Shown one piece after another: positions 8,405-20,114 of a stretch of DNA of 64,000 nucleotides. The stretch is from Trichoplusia ni. Its lineage: Eukaryota > Arthropoda > Insecta > Lepidoptera > Noctuidae. The notes beneath the pieces were generated by a model that was given only the letters and a program-made list of their open reading frames with translations, searched no databases and was not told the origin of the DNA. The stretch's first letter is position 1; each line of letters begins with the position of its first letter. A program made the position numbers and the translations under genes. The DNA lies in NCBI RefSeq assembly GCF_003590095.1, contig NC_039491.1, positions 8,184,001 through 8,248,000 on the forward strand, given 5' to 3'.

Positions 8405-10350
8405 CCATTCTGTTGAATGACACACACGAAACTTAAAATTAGTTAGTAGGTGCCATGAAGAGCGGGTTTCTTCCCTTGAAGTCTTGGCTACATATTTACC
8501 CCATGTAGGTGTATGTCACCATGACAGATTCCTCTTTTAAAAATAATGAGTTGCTTTCCAAAGGTAGTAAAACGACGAAATCTTTCCGACGATATTTGAT
8601 CCATATACCTATACCGCTTTTATCAAATAGGTAATGTTTTCGTCAAGATTTCATAAAAAGATGTTAATACAAGTTTGAAACATTCGAGAGTTGAAATTTA
8701 CGATTGACACCAAGTTGCACGCAATCTACATTGATCTCATCTATCCTCACTATATATGTATATATTATTATTAATATTATAAATGCAAAAGTAACTCTGT
8801 CCACTGAACTACTGAACTCAGGAACTCAGTTTAATGAAATTTGGTACAGAGAAAGAGTTGACCTTGAGAAACAACATAGGATAGTTTTTATCCCGGACTC
8901 TTGAGTTCTCTTGGAAACGCGATATAACCGACCTCGACGCGGGCGAAGCAGCGGGCGAATAGCTAGTTGTTTAATAAGAACTAATCCAACTTTAAAATAG
9001 AAGGAAGAAACATAATTTACCGTGAGTTACTTATCTCCATAGAGTAAGCATCACGTTCACAAGCTTTCCACTAGTTTTCGTAAGCTACCGATTAAGATAT
9101 CCAAAATCCTGTTTTAAATCTAAACAAGAGGATATTACAAAATATCAAATGATGTATATCAAAATTTGTGTATATAATTTTTGACATGTTTTGTGCTTTT
9201 GCATGTAATATACATAAATAGTGGTATATTTCTTGTTATTGTATTTCTTTAATTGAATTTGTAAACATGATTTTTTTGATTCACGTGATTTTTTTTGTAA
9301 GTTTACCTTACGCAGGTATAGTATCGATTACCGTGATAATTGATATTTGTAATGTTTTAATTCATTTGCAATTGTCTCGAACTGGGCATTTGAGTTAGAT
9401 TTTGGTTATCCGTTTGATAGTGCCACTAGTGTATGTAGTGTGTCGAATTGTGGGCAAACTTAACTATGGTTGAGCCCCATGAATAGTCGCTTGCTGGCAC
9501 AGGCTTGCTTAGATCGATCTGGAATTTTCCTCCAAAGGCCATCCCAAAGAAATACTCTGCATTAATTTATACACTTGACTGCAACCCCTGAGCTTGTTTG
9601 GACGTTTCTTCTCAGGAAAAATTAGATTGGAAATATCGAGCTTCTCAAAAAGACATGTAAAAGTGATGATAATATATTTCCTACAAGCTGAATAAATGCT
9701 TTCATTTCATATTCTGGTTTCAGACTATCCCTTACAACGTGCAACAAAGAATGGATTGGAATCTTATACGTGGAGAAAGATTTGATTTATTGATGATTGA
9801 GATCAGATTAATACTTACGAATGTGGACGGACATTTACTGCTAAAATTGGCTTTGTCAGTAACTGGAGAGCACACCAGCGAAGCTTTCAAAATTAAGCGC
9901 AGATCCAAGTCGCTGTGGCCGAAATCGGCCAGGATCAAGATAGATAGAGATAGATTAATACAACGCTTGAACATTGTCTGAACGTTGAAGATTATGTTAC
10001 GAAGATTATGAACACTGGTTATAAGCTAAGGAGCATTGGTTTTCGAAAATGTTAAAAAAAATAACCGAGAAATAACTTTAGAAGCTGGTCTATGGATTTT
10101 GCGTTGATTATGATTATTAAAGTGTATTGTTCTTCACTTCTTTGAAACTACCCAGACTAAATCGCGGGCAATAGCTAGTTAAGAAAAACCACGTCGAATT
10201 GACACGTTTTCGTGACTTACCCTCGAAATGTGAACCGATTTCAACTAGCAATATGTTGAATAGTTGGAAAGTTAGAATCTGATGATGAGATTCGAGATGT
10301 ATCAATCCCCAAATTTTTGAGGATTTTTTAAGTTTAATTGTAAATTTTTT
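8405..10350. other. Spacer between paralogues 3 and 4
   Basis: Contains the repeat at 8770-8968. At 9717-9981 an 80-codon frame is open on both strands and follows a splice-acceptor-like 'tctggtttcag' on the plus strand; I do not recognise its product. Bases 10156-10180 carry a scrap resembling the start of repeat family F in reverse. Confidence 0.35.
8770..8968 (+). repeat. Dispersed repeat family D, copy 1
   Basis: It contains 'gtaactctgtc', 'atgaaatttggtacagag', 'ataggatagtttttatcccgg' and ends 'gcgggcgaatagctagt'. The copy at 54168-54371 is its reverse complement. This pattern is widespread in moth genomes; its class is not certain. Confidence 0.6.
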
Positions 10351-10455
10351 TCCGTACCCAAAGGGTGGGTAATGATTCCTAGTCTATCTGTCACCAGGCT
10401 GTATCTCAGGAACCGCCAGAGCTTGGTTGTTACTGATTTTTTTATAGGTGATCAA
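10351..10455 (+). repeat. Dispersed repeat family E, copy 1
   Basis: 'ctgtcaccaggctgtatctcaggaacc' region (core gtcaccaggctgta), shared with 28060-28135. A recurrent lepidopteran repeat; class unknown. Confidence 0.45.
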
Positions 10456-10711
10456 TCAGTCATAGAAATCAAATCGAAGTTGAATGATATCTGATACCTA
10501 CAGATATATTGATAAGTGATTATCTTTTTTCGAAAATTCTATTAATCTATGTTTTGAGAGTCGCGATTTAAACTCGTATTTCACGGTTTTCGAGTAATAT
10601 TTTTGTATGTCTGATATCATTTCTAACGATTTATTATTTTATGTGAACCTATTACTCGTGATGGCGACGTCCATAAAAATGCGAAAACATCTATACATGT
10701 AAAAATAAGGT

Positions 10712-10945
10712 TCAACGACGTCCGTGGTCGAGTGGCGTACGCACCGGTTTCAAGGTGTCGCTAGCAATGAGGTACCGGGCTCAGTCCCTGGTCGGGTCAA
10801 TGTAAAAATTCACATTTCTACGTTGTCTCGGGTCTGGGTGTTTGTGGTACTTTCGTTTTATCTGAATTCCATAACACAAGAGCTTTAGCTTCCTTTGGGT
10901 TCAGAACAATGTGTGTGATGTTGTCCGCATTTATTTAGGGGTTGT
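10712..10945 (+). mobile_element. tRNA-derived SINE, family B, just downstream of paralogue 4
   Basis: A box-like gtggtcgagtgg at 10724-10735 and a B box-like gggctcagtccc near 10777. The body contains the 'gaattccataacacaag' and 'tgtgtgatgttgtc' segments I recognise from lepidopteran SINEs. It ends against the conserved 3' flank of paralogue 4. On the minus strand it supplies AATAAA at 10935-10930. Confidence 0.7.
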
Positions 10946-11060
10946 AAGTGAAACAAAACATATTCATGAATAATCTGTATTTAAAAGACATTATTATCGG
11001 TAATATATCTAAACGCACATTCATTTTTGGATTTCCGTAGTGTTATCCAAGTATTATTTT

Positions 11061-11678
11061 CTATTGGTCATGAATTTTATTGCAAACGATTTCGATGGTG
11101 AGGGATCCTCCAGCAGAGAACCCTTGATGTTCACAGAGATAGCCTTCGTCAAGTTGTTTAATTTTAAATCTGTTGTTACCCACAAACGGTACATCAAAAG
11201 TCACCTTGGCGATGGGTTTGTCCTTTTCGAAGATCTCGAAAAATCCTTGAGTGCCACTGGGACTGTACTCGCGCCCTACTGCTGAGAATTCGGCCCTCTG
11301 CTTGTTATTAAACTCCAACCGGTTGACTGTAGCGATGTCATCACCGTCCTGTTGCCACTTGCCCCAGGTTAATTCGGCGTTCATGACATAACCAGTTTCG
11401 CTAATAGATTCGTCGTTTTCGATCAAGAAATGTATGTAGTTATTCAGACCATATGGTACGATCGGTAGACCAATTGGTTTCACGCATGATAATATTGAGA
11501 TAACAGAAATGTTACCTGTCAAAACTAAATTTACAAGGCACATTACTATGTTGAGGGCATTTTTCGCCGATGGACGCTCCTTGAGTTCAACGGAGTTGGT
11601 TTTCCAGGCGTCAACATTTGCCGAGGCGAGCAGTACCGCTGCCAAAGCGGCAAACCGGATTACGGACGTGGTCTTCAT
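11061..11678 (-). CDS. Secreted aegerolysin-like protein, paralogue 4, best match to the family (205 aa)
   Basis: Intronless, 205 codons. Signal peptide is 1-24; the hydrophobic segment 35-65 has Cys 47 and 65 and the sequon N56-I-S. The domain at about 78-200 shows the aegerolysin signature most clearly: an Ile/Phe-rich strand (YIHFLIEND, 81-89), AELTWGKWQQDGDD (101-114), an IATVNRLEFN strand, GREYSPSGTQGFFEI (135-149), PIAKVTFDVPF (155-165), GNNRFKI (167-173), then Cys 182 and 199 bracketing a Gly-rich turn (FSAGGS, 187-192). Aegerolysins of fungi and bacteria are about 130-150 residues and normally lack both the signal peptide and the extra N-terminal segment, so this is an extended, secreted form. 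The Trp pair expected in the later YWDCPW motif is replaced by FDVPF. A SINE sits about 115 bases past the stop and contains the nearest AATAAA. The call is from motif order only. Confidence 0.82.
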   Translation of the reverse strand: MKTTSVIRFAALAAVLLASANVDAWKTNSVELKERPSAKNALNIVMCLVNLVLTGNISVISILSCVKPIGLPIVPYGLNNYIHFLIENDESISETGYVMNAELTWGKWQQDGDDIATVNRLEFNNKQRAEFSAVGREYSPSGTQGFFEIFEKDKPIAKVTFDVPFVGNNRFKIKQLDEGYLCEHQGFSAGGSLTIEIVCNKIHDQ

Positions 11679-11719
11679 CTTACGCTTGCACTGAAATTAA
11701 TTGTAACAATGCATACCCA

Positions 11720-11762
11720 CTTATATATGCGCAGGCTTATCCTATATAAAAATAATTTATCC
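11720..11762 (-). promoter_or_regulatory. Promoter of paralogue 4: two GATAA sites and TATATAAG
   Basis: Minus strand: GGATAA at 11762-11757, GATAAG at 11741-11736, TATATAAG at 11727-11720, about 42-49 bases from the ATG. Homology with paralogues 1 and 3 continues upstream to about 11845 and marks the far end of the duplicated unit. Confidence 0.65.
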
Positions 11763-11849
11763 TTATTTTTGTGGTTAAAAACAAATTAGTGAGAATCAAT
11801 TAAATAAATATAATAATCATAGTCAGTTATTTTGGGCATATGACGATTA

Positions 11850-14800
11850 CCTTTTGTTTTGACGAACTTGAACATTTGTAAAAAATACAATAATGGTATA
11901 TCAAGAAGACAAGGGCTATTAATATTGTATCGTTCTGAGAGATTTACTATCTAAATTTTTAACATGAATTCTTTTGTGTTTTTTGAAATAAACTTTTTCC
12001 TAAAACAAGTATTTTTCTTTTATATTTTAGACTGAATCTTACTTTTAGTCGCCTTCCCAAATTGCATCGCAATTTGCAATTATTTAACAGACAGGTACTT
12101 TGACTGACAAAGTTAATCTTAGCATAATATTAGGAAACCCATTTTCCTTCGAACTAGTCCTGAGTTTCGCCTATGTTAATTAAAAAACCAGCCGTATCTT
12201 GATTTGTGAATTGTTACTTTTCCTTTTTACTTTATACCAACACTAGCTGTTGCCCGCGACTTCGTCCGCGTGTTTATTAGATATAAGTTATGATTTATAC
12301 CTGCCCTGTTTTTTCCACATTTTTCATTGTATCTTCGCTCCTATTACTCGCAGCGTGATGGTATATAGCCTAAAACCTTGTTGAATGGTCTAATCAATAC
12401 AAAAAAAAAAACAATTTGAACCAGTTGTTAATGAGATTAGCGCGTTCAAATAAACAAACAAATTCTTCAGCTTTATATATTAGTATAGATAACAAAACAT
12501 GAAACTTGCTGTTAATACCTATCACTGCCGAATGATAAACACACTATACAGTACCGCTCTCCGCTTTTCAATGAAAGTTGTCTATTTTATTAGGACTGGC
12601 TTATAAAATAAACTAGTTGGGTGTAATCTGGATCAATCATAACCATACTGCAGCTTCAGCTAGGCTGAAATGACCTTAACCGCAGCGCTGTGTAAGTGGA
12701 GGCAAATTCGTCAATTTACATGCAAGCAGCCACTCATTGAGAAGCGATTGCATCTTTGGTACCTAAAATAATTCCAAAGAGTTTCTAAAGTTTAATTCAC
12801 TGTAATATGTATCGTGTTTAATTTAAATTTCATCTCGGAAAGTTCCAAATGAGTTTTTAAGAAACCGGGATTCTTAACTGTTGTCTACGCGTTTTTCTTT
12901 AACAAAAATCAACAATGTTAGCTGAATTTAGGTCAAATAAATTCTGTTACAATCAATTTAATTCTATCAAGACATTGACCGATGACGATTAAAATAAAAA
13001 AATATTTTTGCAAAACCAATTCATTGCACGGATGAAATAATGTTTCCGATATTTGTGCCTAAACGTATAACGGAGCATTTTTCCTCGTCTTTATTATTTA
13101 ATTACTGGATTTTTTATGGTTATAATAAAGTCTTATTAGGCAGCAAACGTCGGGGCTCATTAAAAAATCTTTCCTCGTTGCTTGGCTTTAATTATCCGTT
13201 TTCTTTGTTCACGGGCGTTGGGCCTCTGTTACTACACTGGCAAATAGTTCGTAGTTACGTCCTATGGACTGCGTGATAATATCTTGACTGGAATATTGTT
13301 ATTTTAATTGTTTTTATTAGATGTATTGTTTTATTTATTTCTGGTTTACAGGTAATCGTTTGATTGGTTCTGTCCCAACGAAAATTTATAAACTTAGTCA
13401 AAATTAAAAGAGATTAACAGAATAAAAATGTTCGATCCGAAAGTCAAAATTACGAGTTTTAATGTGTTAACAACATGTTTTTTTTATACAAGTGAATATA
13501 AAATGTCGATAAAGCACTTATTGTTACTTAACGAGGTTTTTATTCCCTTAAAACGTTAGGTTAGTCGCATTTTGATGCTACATACAAAAGTGATAGACCT
13601 GAAAGCCTACCAACGAGGGTGGTTCTAGCAGTACCAACGTACACGTGGAAAAGAGGCGCCATACTACGCCGTGTAGAGCGCTGTTGTCATGCTGTTAAAA
13701 TTACATAACCGTCACATGTTCCTATTTACCATTATGAGCTAATATCGGTCAAAACTTGTTGGTATTAATAAAGTATGTGTAAACAGGCCAGGTCACCGTT
13801 AACTAAGCTCTATATTATGGTTTTAGATATGGTTGATCGAAACGTAATGGTGCTATAACGCAGTGGATAGGTTTTAATCCTAAGCTCCCGTTCGCCAGTC
13901 CACTTTGTAGCCACTGAACCATGGCCATTATGATTGAATTAGGATTATGTTCATATGCGTAAATTAAACCCCCTTCTATTACGTTGTTGATGAAAAACCT
14001 CAAGGGATAATAAAATTTTGGTACTGTTATGTTGTCAACACAAATTATGTACTGCAAAGGACATACTGCAGAGTGTTCAGTAATATTTTTTTCGTATAAA
14101 TGCATATTGTATAAACGCCTTAATAATACTTTATGAGAAATGCAGCTTTCATTGAAGCAAGAGTGTCATTGAACTACAATTTGAATTAAGGTGATAATCC
14201 CATCAAGGTTTTTTTTGCTTGTTATCAAAATGTGTATTTACGTTTAAAAAAATCCTGCTAGACCACTTTTTCGTTTTTCTCTCATTATATGGAACTTACA
14301 ATGATTTTATCATTAAAAGAAACTTCTTGTTTGAAACATTCTACATTTGTTTAATGTTTTAATTTTTCCTTTAATTTATTTACCGCTTAACAAAAATGGG
14401 GTCAAAAATTAAATTTAACGACCAATAAATTTCTAATTCAGGCTCCATTGCCTACTCATAAACGGATTCACTTGACGTTACATTTGAAAGAATTAAAGAG
14501 CAATATTTATTAGTGTCCTTAGTAGAGTACACACTACTGAAAAAGTTCTCACATCGCATTTCACTAAAATAAACATCGATGGTCTTATTTTCTAAGAGGT
14601 CTGCGGCTACTAAGTTTCAAAGTCACTTTGTTGTTGGAAACTATAAGAAACCAAGGCAAAGTGCTATTGACCACGACACAACAAATCACTTAGCTTCGAT
14701 TCAATACTATTTCCAGCCGACCAATAGTTTTTACCACAATCTATGCAGTCTTTTTTGCCTTTAATATTTCATCCGATTAGACCACTTCACAATTCATTAA

Positions 14801-17800
14801 CGTTCTTCATTCCAAGTTCTTATAATTAAAAATGCTCGTTAATTAACTGCTACGACTATTGAAGTCGACTTGCTAGATGGGATTGTAGGGGAATCTTTAC
14901 TCTTTTTATTTTTATCATTTCATGCGACGTTTAGTTATTGAAAATGATTGATTCTCGAGGGGAGCGTTCTGTGATAAGATCAAGTCCCTCGGCTCTCATA
15001 ATATTTCATGATTTAAAATTCAACGTAAAAATATAGGGACAGATTTACTTTTTCACCGTAAATATTTTGTTTTGTTACTTGAACTCAAAATTTTTTTTTT
15101 TTTATATTTTTCATTTAATCTTAGACTTTTTTTGCTATAAAAAATGTCTTATTTAAATAGTTCTAGTAAACACTAATTAAACAGAAAACTTAAGACAGAA
15201 ACTATTATAAAATAGCCCATCTACCTTTGTCTTTACCTAGACAGCAAAATTATGATAAAAATGTTCTCGTAACATCGTGAAATTTGAGAGAGCAGGCAGT
15301 AGATAATTTTCGGCTCCATTTACTTTATTACATTTTGGTGGATGTAACGAGCACGTACGGGCTGAGTATCAAATATGTAGACGTAGCTTCCCATCGCGTT
15401 ATAATCGTTTGTTACCTCAGTTCATACGTCTCGGAGTCATATCCCTGTTTCCCTATCTGGTTATTGTGTTATTGCATCCTAAATTACGAAAGGGGAAGTC
15501 TGGCGGGTTAAAAGAAGCATATTTGTAGATTTTATAAAATTGTCTTTGTTATATTTATACAGCGATAAATAAACCGCATGTTTTATGTTGGGCCGGTAAT
15601 GTTTAATTATTTGGATTTTACATCTCTATTTTTTTCTCTTGATCTACTCAAATTAATATTTTTGGGCGCGAAGTGTTGACTTAATGTATTAAGTCAAAAC
15701 TAATGGCTGCGTATAAACCCTATAGTAAAAATAGTCCCAAATAAAGTTTCTGATATTTGCATATCAACTGGGCTCTACAAACTCTACAAATAGACAGTCG
15801 CTACATTCTTACATGTAGATTTTTACGTTGCACCTATAGTGGGCACACAAGCTTTTACAAAACGACAGGCGTTTGAAATCCGTTGGTAATTGATTGGGCC
15901 TCTGGCCGTCTGCGTAGGTCCTGTTCCAATCCAGATCAGCTTAACTGTATTGTGGAACCGTCTCCACTAGATCTTTTAACAGCCAATAAAAATAAGCCGA
16001 TATCCAAATGACGGCAAACCGCTTAAAAGCAGATGATTCGATAAGAGAAAAAAATGTTGTATTGATATTGGCAGCCTTTTGTAAGAGGAAAAGCGAGCGA
16101 TTTGGCTGAATAGAAAGTTACCGCAGCTGTTTTTTTCTTTCAGCTTTTCCGTGAAACTTGGTCTGTGAAGTTTTGTCTATTTGATTCCTATTAAAATCAT
16201 TTTCTTAGTCTTCCAATTAAAGTGTTTTCTAGCCATTGCAAACGAAAATATTATAAATAAACAGTTGTAGTTCTTGTTTATGTATTTTTGTGTTTAAATT
16301 TAAATTAGTTATTTGCATCTATATAAGCAAAATTTTACACTAATAACAATGACACAACAATTACAATCGTTTTAATACTAAACACAAATCAAAATATATC
16401 TCGATTTAAATCTCATTAAATAACAATCAAATTTAGGAGGTACAACAAGGTCATAGACTTTCAAAAATACTTTTGATATTATAATTTTATTTTAATAGTA
16501 GCCTTAAAAGGATTTCTCTATTAGGCTATTACCATAACATCTAGCGGGCTATTGTGTACCGTTATTTAAGCAGTTGTTTTCCTCTAAACCCAAATTATTA
16601 TAGTCGCATAAGTTCTCTTGTGGTCACCGGCCACCGATTTAGTTCCCAGTTTTGGAAGCCAAGCTCCAAGGTTATTTTCAGCTTGAAAATACTTTTGGGC
16701 ATAAGTATATACTTATTTAGAATTTGTCTTTTTTTATCAATCCCTTAAGAAGAACACTCACCAATCTCTTTCTAATATATAGTGTAGAAAGTACTTAGAA
16801 AATTCTAAACCCTTACAGTTCTACTAGTAAATGTGAGATATGTATAAGTAACGATACAATATTTTCCCCCTGACCAATACATCAAACATCATTTATCAAA
16901 TCCCTTTTGAAGATAAATAGTAATAAAAACTTGAGTGCGAAGTAACTATGTGGCATCCACTGAAGGCTAGCATGTCAATATATTATGATGACGCGGGTAC
17001 ACCATTCATCATAATTTGCTGAACCGTTCAAGTCGGTTTCTTACGCTTACCATCGAAATTGATGCGATGGAAAAACGATGTTTTACAAATGAGAATCGTG
17101 TTTTATAAGCAACAGATAGTCGTTTTATATAAGTTTGGTGTTCGTTTTATTTATGTGCTTGAAAGATAATTATTAAGATGATCGGTTGATTTTTGATTTT
17201 TAAGGTTTACTCAATTGGTAAAAACACCCCCCTATTACTGAAGCTTTCTGTCTGAGGTTAAGCAATGTTATTACCGCACGAAATTTGTTGCTGGATGTTT
17301 TTGTCACCCAACTGATTTGTTTATCTGACTTGCACTTAACTGGTTCACGATCACTGAAATTATTATTACTTAACTGCTTAATAATCATTTCGAAATACAA
17401 AATTATGAAATAAAAGATACTCGACAAAAATATTGAAAAATGACCGATCCGAAAATTACGCTTAATTAATAACAAAGCAATTAAATAATAAAAGGTTTAT
17501 TCAAATAAAAATGAATTCGTTTCATATTAATTGTGTTTATCAAACGATACGAGTTCTCGATAACATCGGTCATTTGATTAATCCTTTGAGTTTTCACTCG
17601 CGGTTATCATTAATGTTATTGTTATGCATTTAAAATACATTTCATATTCATTTTCATTGCAAAACGTGTATTTGCCGTTCATTCAATGGTGTAAATAGAA
17701 CAGTCGTATTTTGTAAGTGTAAAAATATGTAAGTCCTACTAAAAAAAAATATTTCCATTAAACTATTTATTTGAGTAGGTACTCGCTTTACCAGTTGCGT

Positions 17801-18220
17801 TAATTTCTTTTGTACATTCTTTTGTTTTTAAACTACAAAATATGAGACAAAATATTGCATGACAAAGCCACAATTTCAATACTCTTATCACATAACTTGC
17901 TACCTCTTAAAATGGTGTCAACAATTTATCTTCGCCTACAAATTCATGGAATGCATTCATGAATATTTACACTAAACTGAACATCACACCTCAACTTGGC
18001 TTGCAACGGAGACGCGATCGAGCGGTTCATAGTTTGCAAAATATCACCGTGTTCAACTATTTAGTAGATCCAAAACTTAACAGACTTATTAGAAGTTAAC
18101 CTTAGCAATCTGGTGCAGATTCTTAGTGGTAATATTACTACGTAACCAATGGAGTTAGTTGCTTTAGTTGAGCGATCAATTATTTAGTATCGGATATTTT
18201 GTTTTTCAGGTAGAAGCTTT
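11850..18220. other. Gene-free, AT-rich stretch
   Basis: One repeat copy (12243-12490). A moderately GC-rich non-repetitive patch at about 13060-13280 and another at 15870-16000. No frame shows recognisable protein content. Confidence 0.4.
12243..12490 (+). repeat. Dispersed repeat family F, copy 1
   Basis: It starts ctagctgttgcccgcgac and continues with 'ttatacctgccctgtttttt', 'tgtatcttcgctcctatta', 'cgcagcgtgatgg' and 'gagattagcgcgttcaaa', ending 'tatattagtatagat'. Matched along its length by 29174-29406 and 52630-52912. Confidence 0.7.
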
Positions 18221-18224
18221 AAAT

Positions 18225-18384
18225 TCTGACAACCAGTCAACCAAAGAGGTAGTTGCCCAGGTAACTAAGTTGAGAAGATCAGATAGGCAGTCGCTCCTTG
18301 TAAAAAACTGGTACTTAGCTGAATCCCGTTACACTGGAAGCCGACCCCATCATATTTGGGAGAAGGCAAGGCCGACGATGATAT
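18225..18384 (+). repeat. Non-LTR retrotransposon 3' end fragment
   Basis: Contains 'agatcagataggcagtcgct', 'ccttgtaaaaaactggtact' and 'actggaagccgaccccatca', then 'gggagaaggcaaggccgacg' and a decayed GAT tail. I recognise this string of blocks as a very common 3' end of a moth non-LTR retrotransposon. It explains most of the 112-codon frame at 18168-18506. Confidence 0.7.
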
Positions 18385-20007
18385 TTTTTTTATTGGAACT
18401 AAGAGACGTTGACCCCGGAAGAGTTTATTTGGAACTGGTGGTGATGGGAACTGGTCAGCCGTGTGATGGTAGAAACTTTACTACATTTTGGGACAGCGCC
18501 AAATAAGATGCCGTGTTGATAAACTACCGGGAAACGATCTTGATGTATAACGGATCGAAGAAATGACTTCATCGAGCCAGCACGTCATCAAATAGTTATG
18601 AAGTGTGAGAAGTATTTGAGGTTTCTTAATTAATGAAATACCTTTGATAAAAAAGAAGTGCTTTTAATTGACTAGAATTATAATACATTAAAATTCGATC
18701 GAAGAAAACGATCTCTTTCAGTCTCACCAACGGGAGACCAAAATCGTTGTCTATGAGCAACCTGCGTCGCCTCGTGTAAAGAGATCCTTACTTACGTTAC
18801 GTATCGTAATCTCTAATATTCGGCATTTTACAAATAACATTGGTGTGATACAAAGGTATCACATTATGTAGATAGGTACATCAAGATCCACTTACTGTCA
18901 GAATGGAAATGGGCTGTGCACGTTATAAATAGGCAAGGGCCGGGCAAACTCAGGTTACACCGTTCCTGTTACATGAAGAAAAATTTGTCAGAAACGCGAT
19001 TCCTTGAGTGACAGAACAATAGGTTTAATCTTCGCGTTGTAGGGAATCTGACGGTGGATGGAAAGCCCGGGTAATAAGCCTTCAAGTGGTTTTTTACTTT
19101 CTCCGTACCTATATTAAAATACCTTAGGAAGCTAAGCCGTTTGATGCATTAGTTTATTGTAAACTAGAAGTTATTGTACTCGATATTACAATCTGAGTAA
19201 CGTTGCATAAAGTTTTCATTTCATTATGTTTTATGCGTTCTAAGTTATATTAGTTTGTTACGACCTGGTTATGTTCTACAGTATAATTAACTTCGAAATT
19301 ATACCTGATTTAAAATTTTTAGGAATTAAATTTAGGCTTTTGCGTTTTAAGTGGAAGGCAACAAGGAAAGCTTACACAGAAAAGGTTCTTGAAAATTGTA
19401 CGTTTATACTTGTATTTTGTAAAATCTAAGCACTACAATACTTGCATTGGGAATTACCAAAGGACCCGATTCAAGTTCACATTTTACCAAAGCTCGCATT
19501 ACGTCACGTATAATTGACTGAAACTATTTCCCTTTTGCGCGGAAAAAATGTTTTAATATTTTTGACTAAAAATTCGATAAATTTGTTTTACTAAATAAGT
19601 TGTTACTAAAGGTACTGATAAATTATTTATAGGATTCATTCAAATTAAAAATGTCATTAAAAAGTAGTCAATATAACTTTTTTTTCATTACTATAAAGCA
19701 TTAGTTAGTTACAAATAAACTGATCCGTAATATTCAGGAGAGCAACTGAGAAAATAAATTAGCATTTCGTGGAAGCAATTTGAGTAGGTTAAACATTTCT
19801 AATGAAGAAACTTTCACAGTTTCCACTGTTAAGTACACCGAACAAACCATAATATCCATTTCATCTCCTCAATAGTCCAAATACATTAATCGTACCGACA
19901 TTTGTACTGCGAAACTAGGATCTGCAAGCTAGGATACGAGAATTACTGAGCATTCAGTACTTAACACGGACTTCCTATAATAAAGAGTTTTTTTATGAAA
20001 TGATGTA

Positions 20008-20112
20008 ATGGTTTACTATCGCGTATTTGACGCCGCGTTAGCTCATTATTGAGGACTGAGGTTGGGTCCGAAACTAGTCGGGTAATCCCGATAAATACGC
20101 AAGATTAAAGTG
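20008..20112 (+). repeat. Dispersed repeat, class unknown
   Basis: 'gtttactatcgcgtatttga' ... 'ggttgggtccgaaactagtc' ... 'gataaatacgc'. The pattern of two 'cgcgtattt / aaatacgc' ends around a GC-richer middle recurs in moth genomes; the recognition is from memory and untested. Confidence 0.4.
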
Positions 20113-20114
20113 TT

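Noticed and set aside
2435..11678. Lipocalin or takeout/JHBP family for the cluster
   Set aside because: Size and signal peptide would allow it, but there is no GxW lipocalin start or takeout cysteine pattern, whereas the WGKW and GRE-SPSGT motifs fit aegerolysins.
18168..18506. 112-codon frame preceded by a ttttcag acceptor-like site
   Set aside because: Most of it is the 3' end of a common moth non-LTR retrotransposon with a decayed GAT tail.
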